Source: Acinetobacter sp. (GTDB lineage Bacteria > Pseudomonadota > Gammaproteobacteria > Pseudomonadales > Moraxellaceae). From it: a stretch of 6,882 bases of DNA. A program made the position numbers and the translations under genes. Below the pieces are notes generated by a model that saw nothing but the letters and a program-made list of their open reading frames with translations, searched no databases and was not told the DNA's origin. This document shows positions 6,376 through 6,882 of the stretch, in pieces (position 1 is the first letter of the stretch; each line of letters opens with the position of its first letter). The stretch is from the NCBI GenBank assembly GCA_008017255.1, contig SSHD01000094.1, positions 1 to 6,882 of the forward strand, in the 5' to 3' direction.

Positions 6376-6882
6376 ATGCGCGAAATCATTCTTATATCCT
6401 TTTTAGGACCCGACCAACCGAATCAGTTTACACGATTAATGCAGGTACTCTCCGTACATTCTTTGCAAATACTCGATGTGGGGCAGGCGGTTATCCATAA
6501 TCAACTCACCTTAGGTATAGTGGTTGCGTCGGATAACGAAACTGCGACAGCACTGGCAATGAAAGAGATTCTGATTTTAGCACATGATATTGGCTTAACA
6601 GTGCGTTTTAAACCAATCTCTTATGCAGAATACGATCAATGGGTCAGCGAGGGTGGACGAACGCGTTATATCGTCACTGCACTGGCGCCAGAACTGACTG
6701 CAGCACATTTGCAAGCCGTCACAAAAATTGTGTCTAGTCAGGGCTTTAACATTGAAACCGTCACTCGCTTGTCTGGGCGTTTGGACTTAGATCAACACAG
6801 TATTTTTCCGCCACGGGCGTGTATTCAATTTGGTTTAAGTGGGCAAATGCTCGATGCGCAAGCCATGCGCGCTGCCTGTTTA
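6376..6882 (+). CDS. serB: SerB, phosphoserine phosphatase, N-terminal ACT-type region (3' part beyond window)
   Basis: SerB removes the phosphate from phosphoserine, the last step of serine synthesis, in the cytosol. Only the first 169 codons are present, read without interruption from the ATG at 6376; family members of this long type have about 405 residues, so the catalytic HAD domain lies outside the window. The visible part matches the N-terminal regulatory region of Pseudomonas and Acinetobacter SerB. A first ACT-like unit has MREIILISFLGPDQP and DVGQAVIHNQLTLGIVV, followed by VRFKPIS and YDQWV. A second unit begins at about residue 97 (RYIVTALAPELTAAHLQ, then FNIETVTRLSGR to 135). The ACT ligand motif usually written DRPG reads DQPN here. 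The ribosome site is weak. It is divergent from the membrane protein gene. Confidence 0.95.
   Translation, partial: MREIILISFLGPDQPNQFTRLMQVLSVHSLQILDVGQAVIHNQLTLGIVVASDNETATALAMKEILILAHDIGLTVRFKPISYAEYDQWVSEGGRTRYIVTALAPELTAAHLQAVTKIVSSQGFNIETVTRLSGRLDLDQHSIFPPRACIQFGLSGQMLDAQAMRAACL

Overview
The window looks like ordinary chromosome from a gammaproteobacterium of the Moraxellaceae, most likely Acinetobacter or a near relative. The grounds are the close match, from memory, of RibH, SerB, GlmU and RibB to Acinetobacter proteins, the Acinetobacter-like gene order, and an Acinetobacter/Pseudomonas-type SerB with an N-terminal ACT region. GC is roughly mid-forties percent by eye, on the high side for Acinetobacter, so I do not name a species. 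I see no mobile element, CRISPR array, tRNA or rRNA.

Positions 1-4742 (minus strand) hold six tightly packed genes read right to left: ribB (RibBX type), ribH, nusB, thiL, pgpA and glmU, the last cut off by the left edge. Gaps are 11, 3 and 11 bases, then a 23-base overlap, then 22 bases, so they very probably form one operon. It joins late riboflavin synthesis (RibB makes the four-carbon substrate that RibH uses), transcription antitermination (NusB), thiamine diphosphate synthesis (ThiL), phosphatidylglycerol synthesis (PgpA) and UDP-GlcNAc synthesis for peptidoglycan and LPS (GlmU). The ribH-nusB-thiL-pgpA core is an old and widespread cluster. The GTP cyclohydrolase II-like half of the RibB protein lacks the zinc cysteines and catalytic motif of a real GTP cyclohydrolase II, so a true RibA must lie elsewhere.

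Positions 4743-4945 hold the ribB leader, with a candidate promoter, a 15-codon upstream reading frame in frame with ribB and no recognisable FMN riboswitch, then a strong hairpin terminator that ends the next gene.

Positions 4946-6238 (minus strand) encode an Smp/AhpA-like two-helix membrane protein with a long cytoplasmic part. It is divergent from serB (plus strand from 6376, cut off by the right edge), as smp is from serB in E. coli. The 137-base gap between them holds candidate overlapping face-to-face promoters, a dyad and a short upstream reading frame whose stop overlaps a likely TTG start.

Most of this is conserved housekeeping sequence. The points most worth a second look are the degenerate RibX domain, the possible dead cyclase-like domain in the SerB-linked membrane protein, the two short upstream reading frames, the divergent promoter dyad, and a perfect 12-bp inverted repeat inside the start of thiL.
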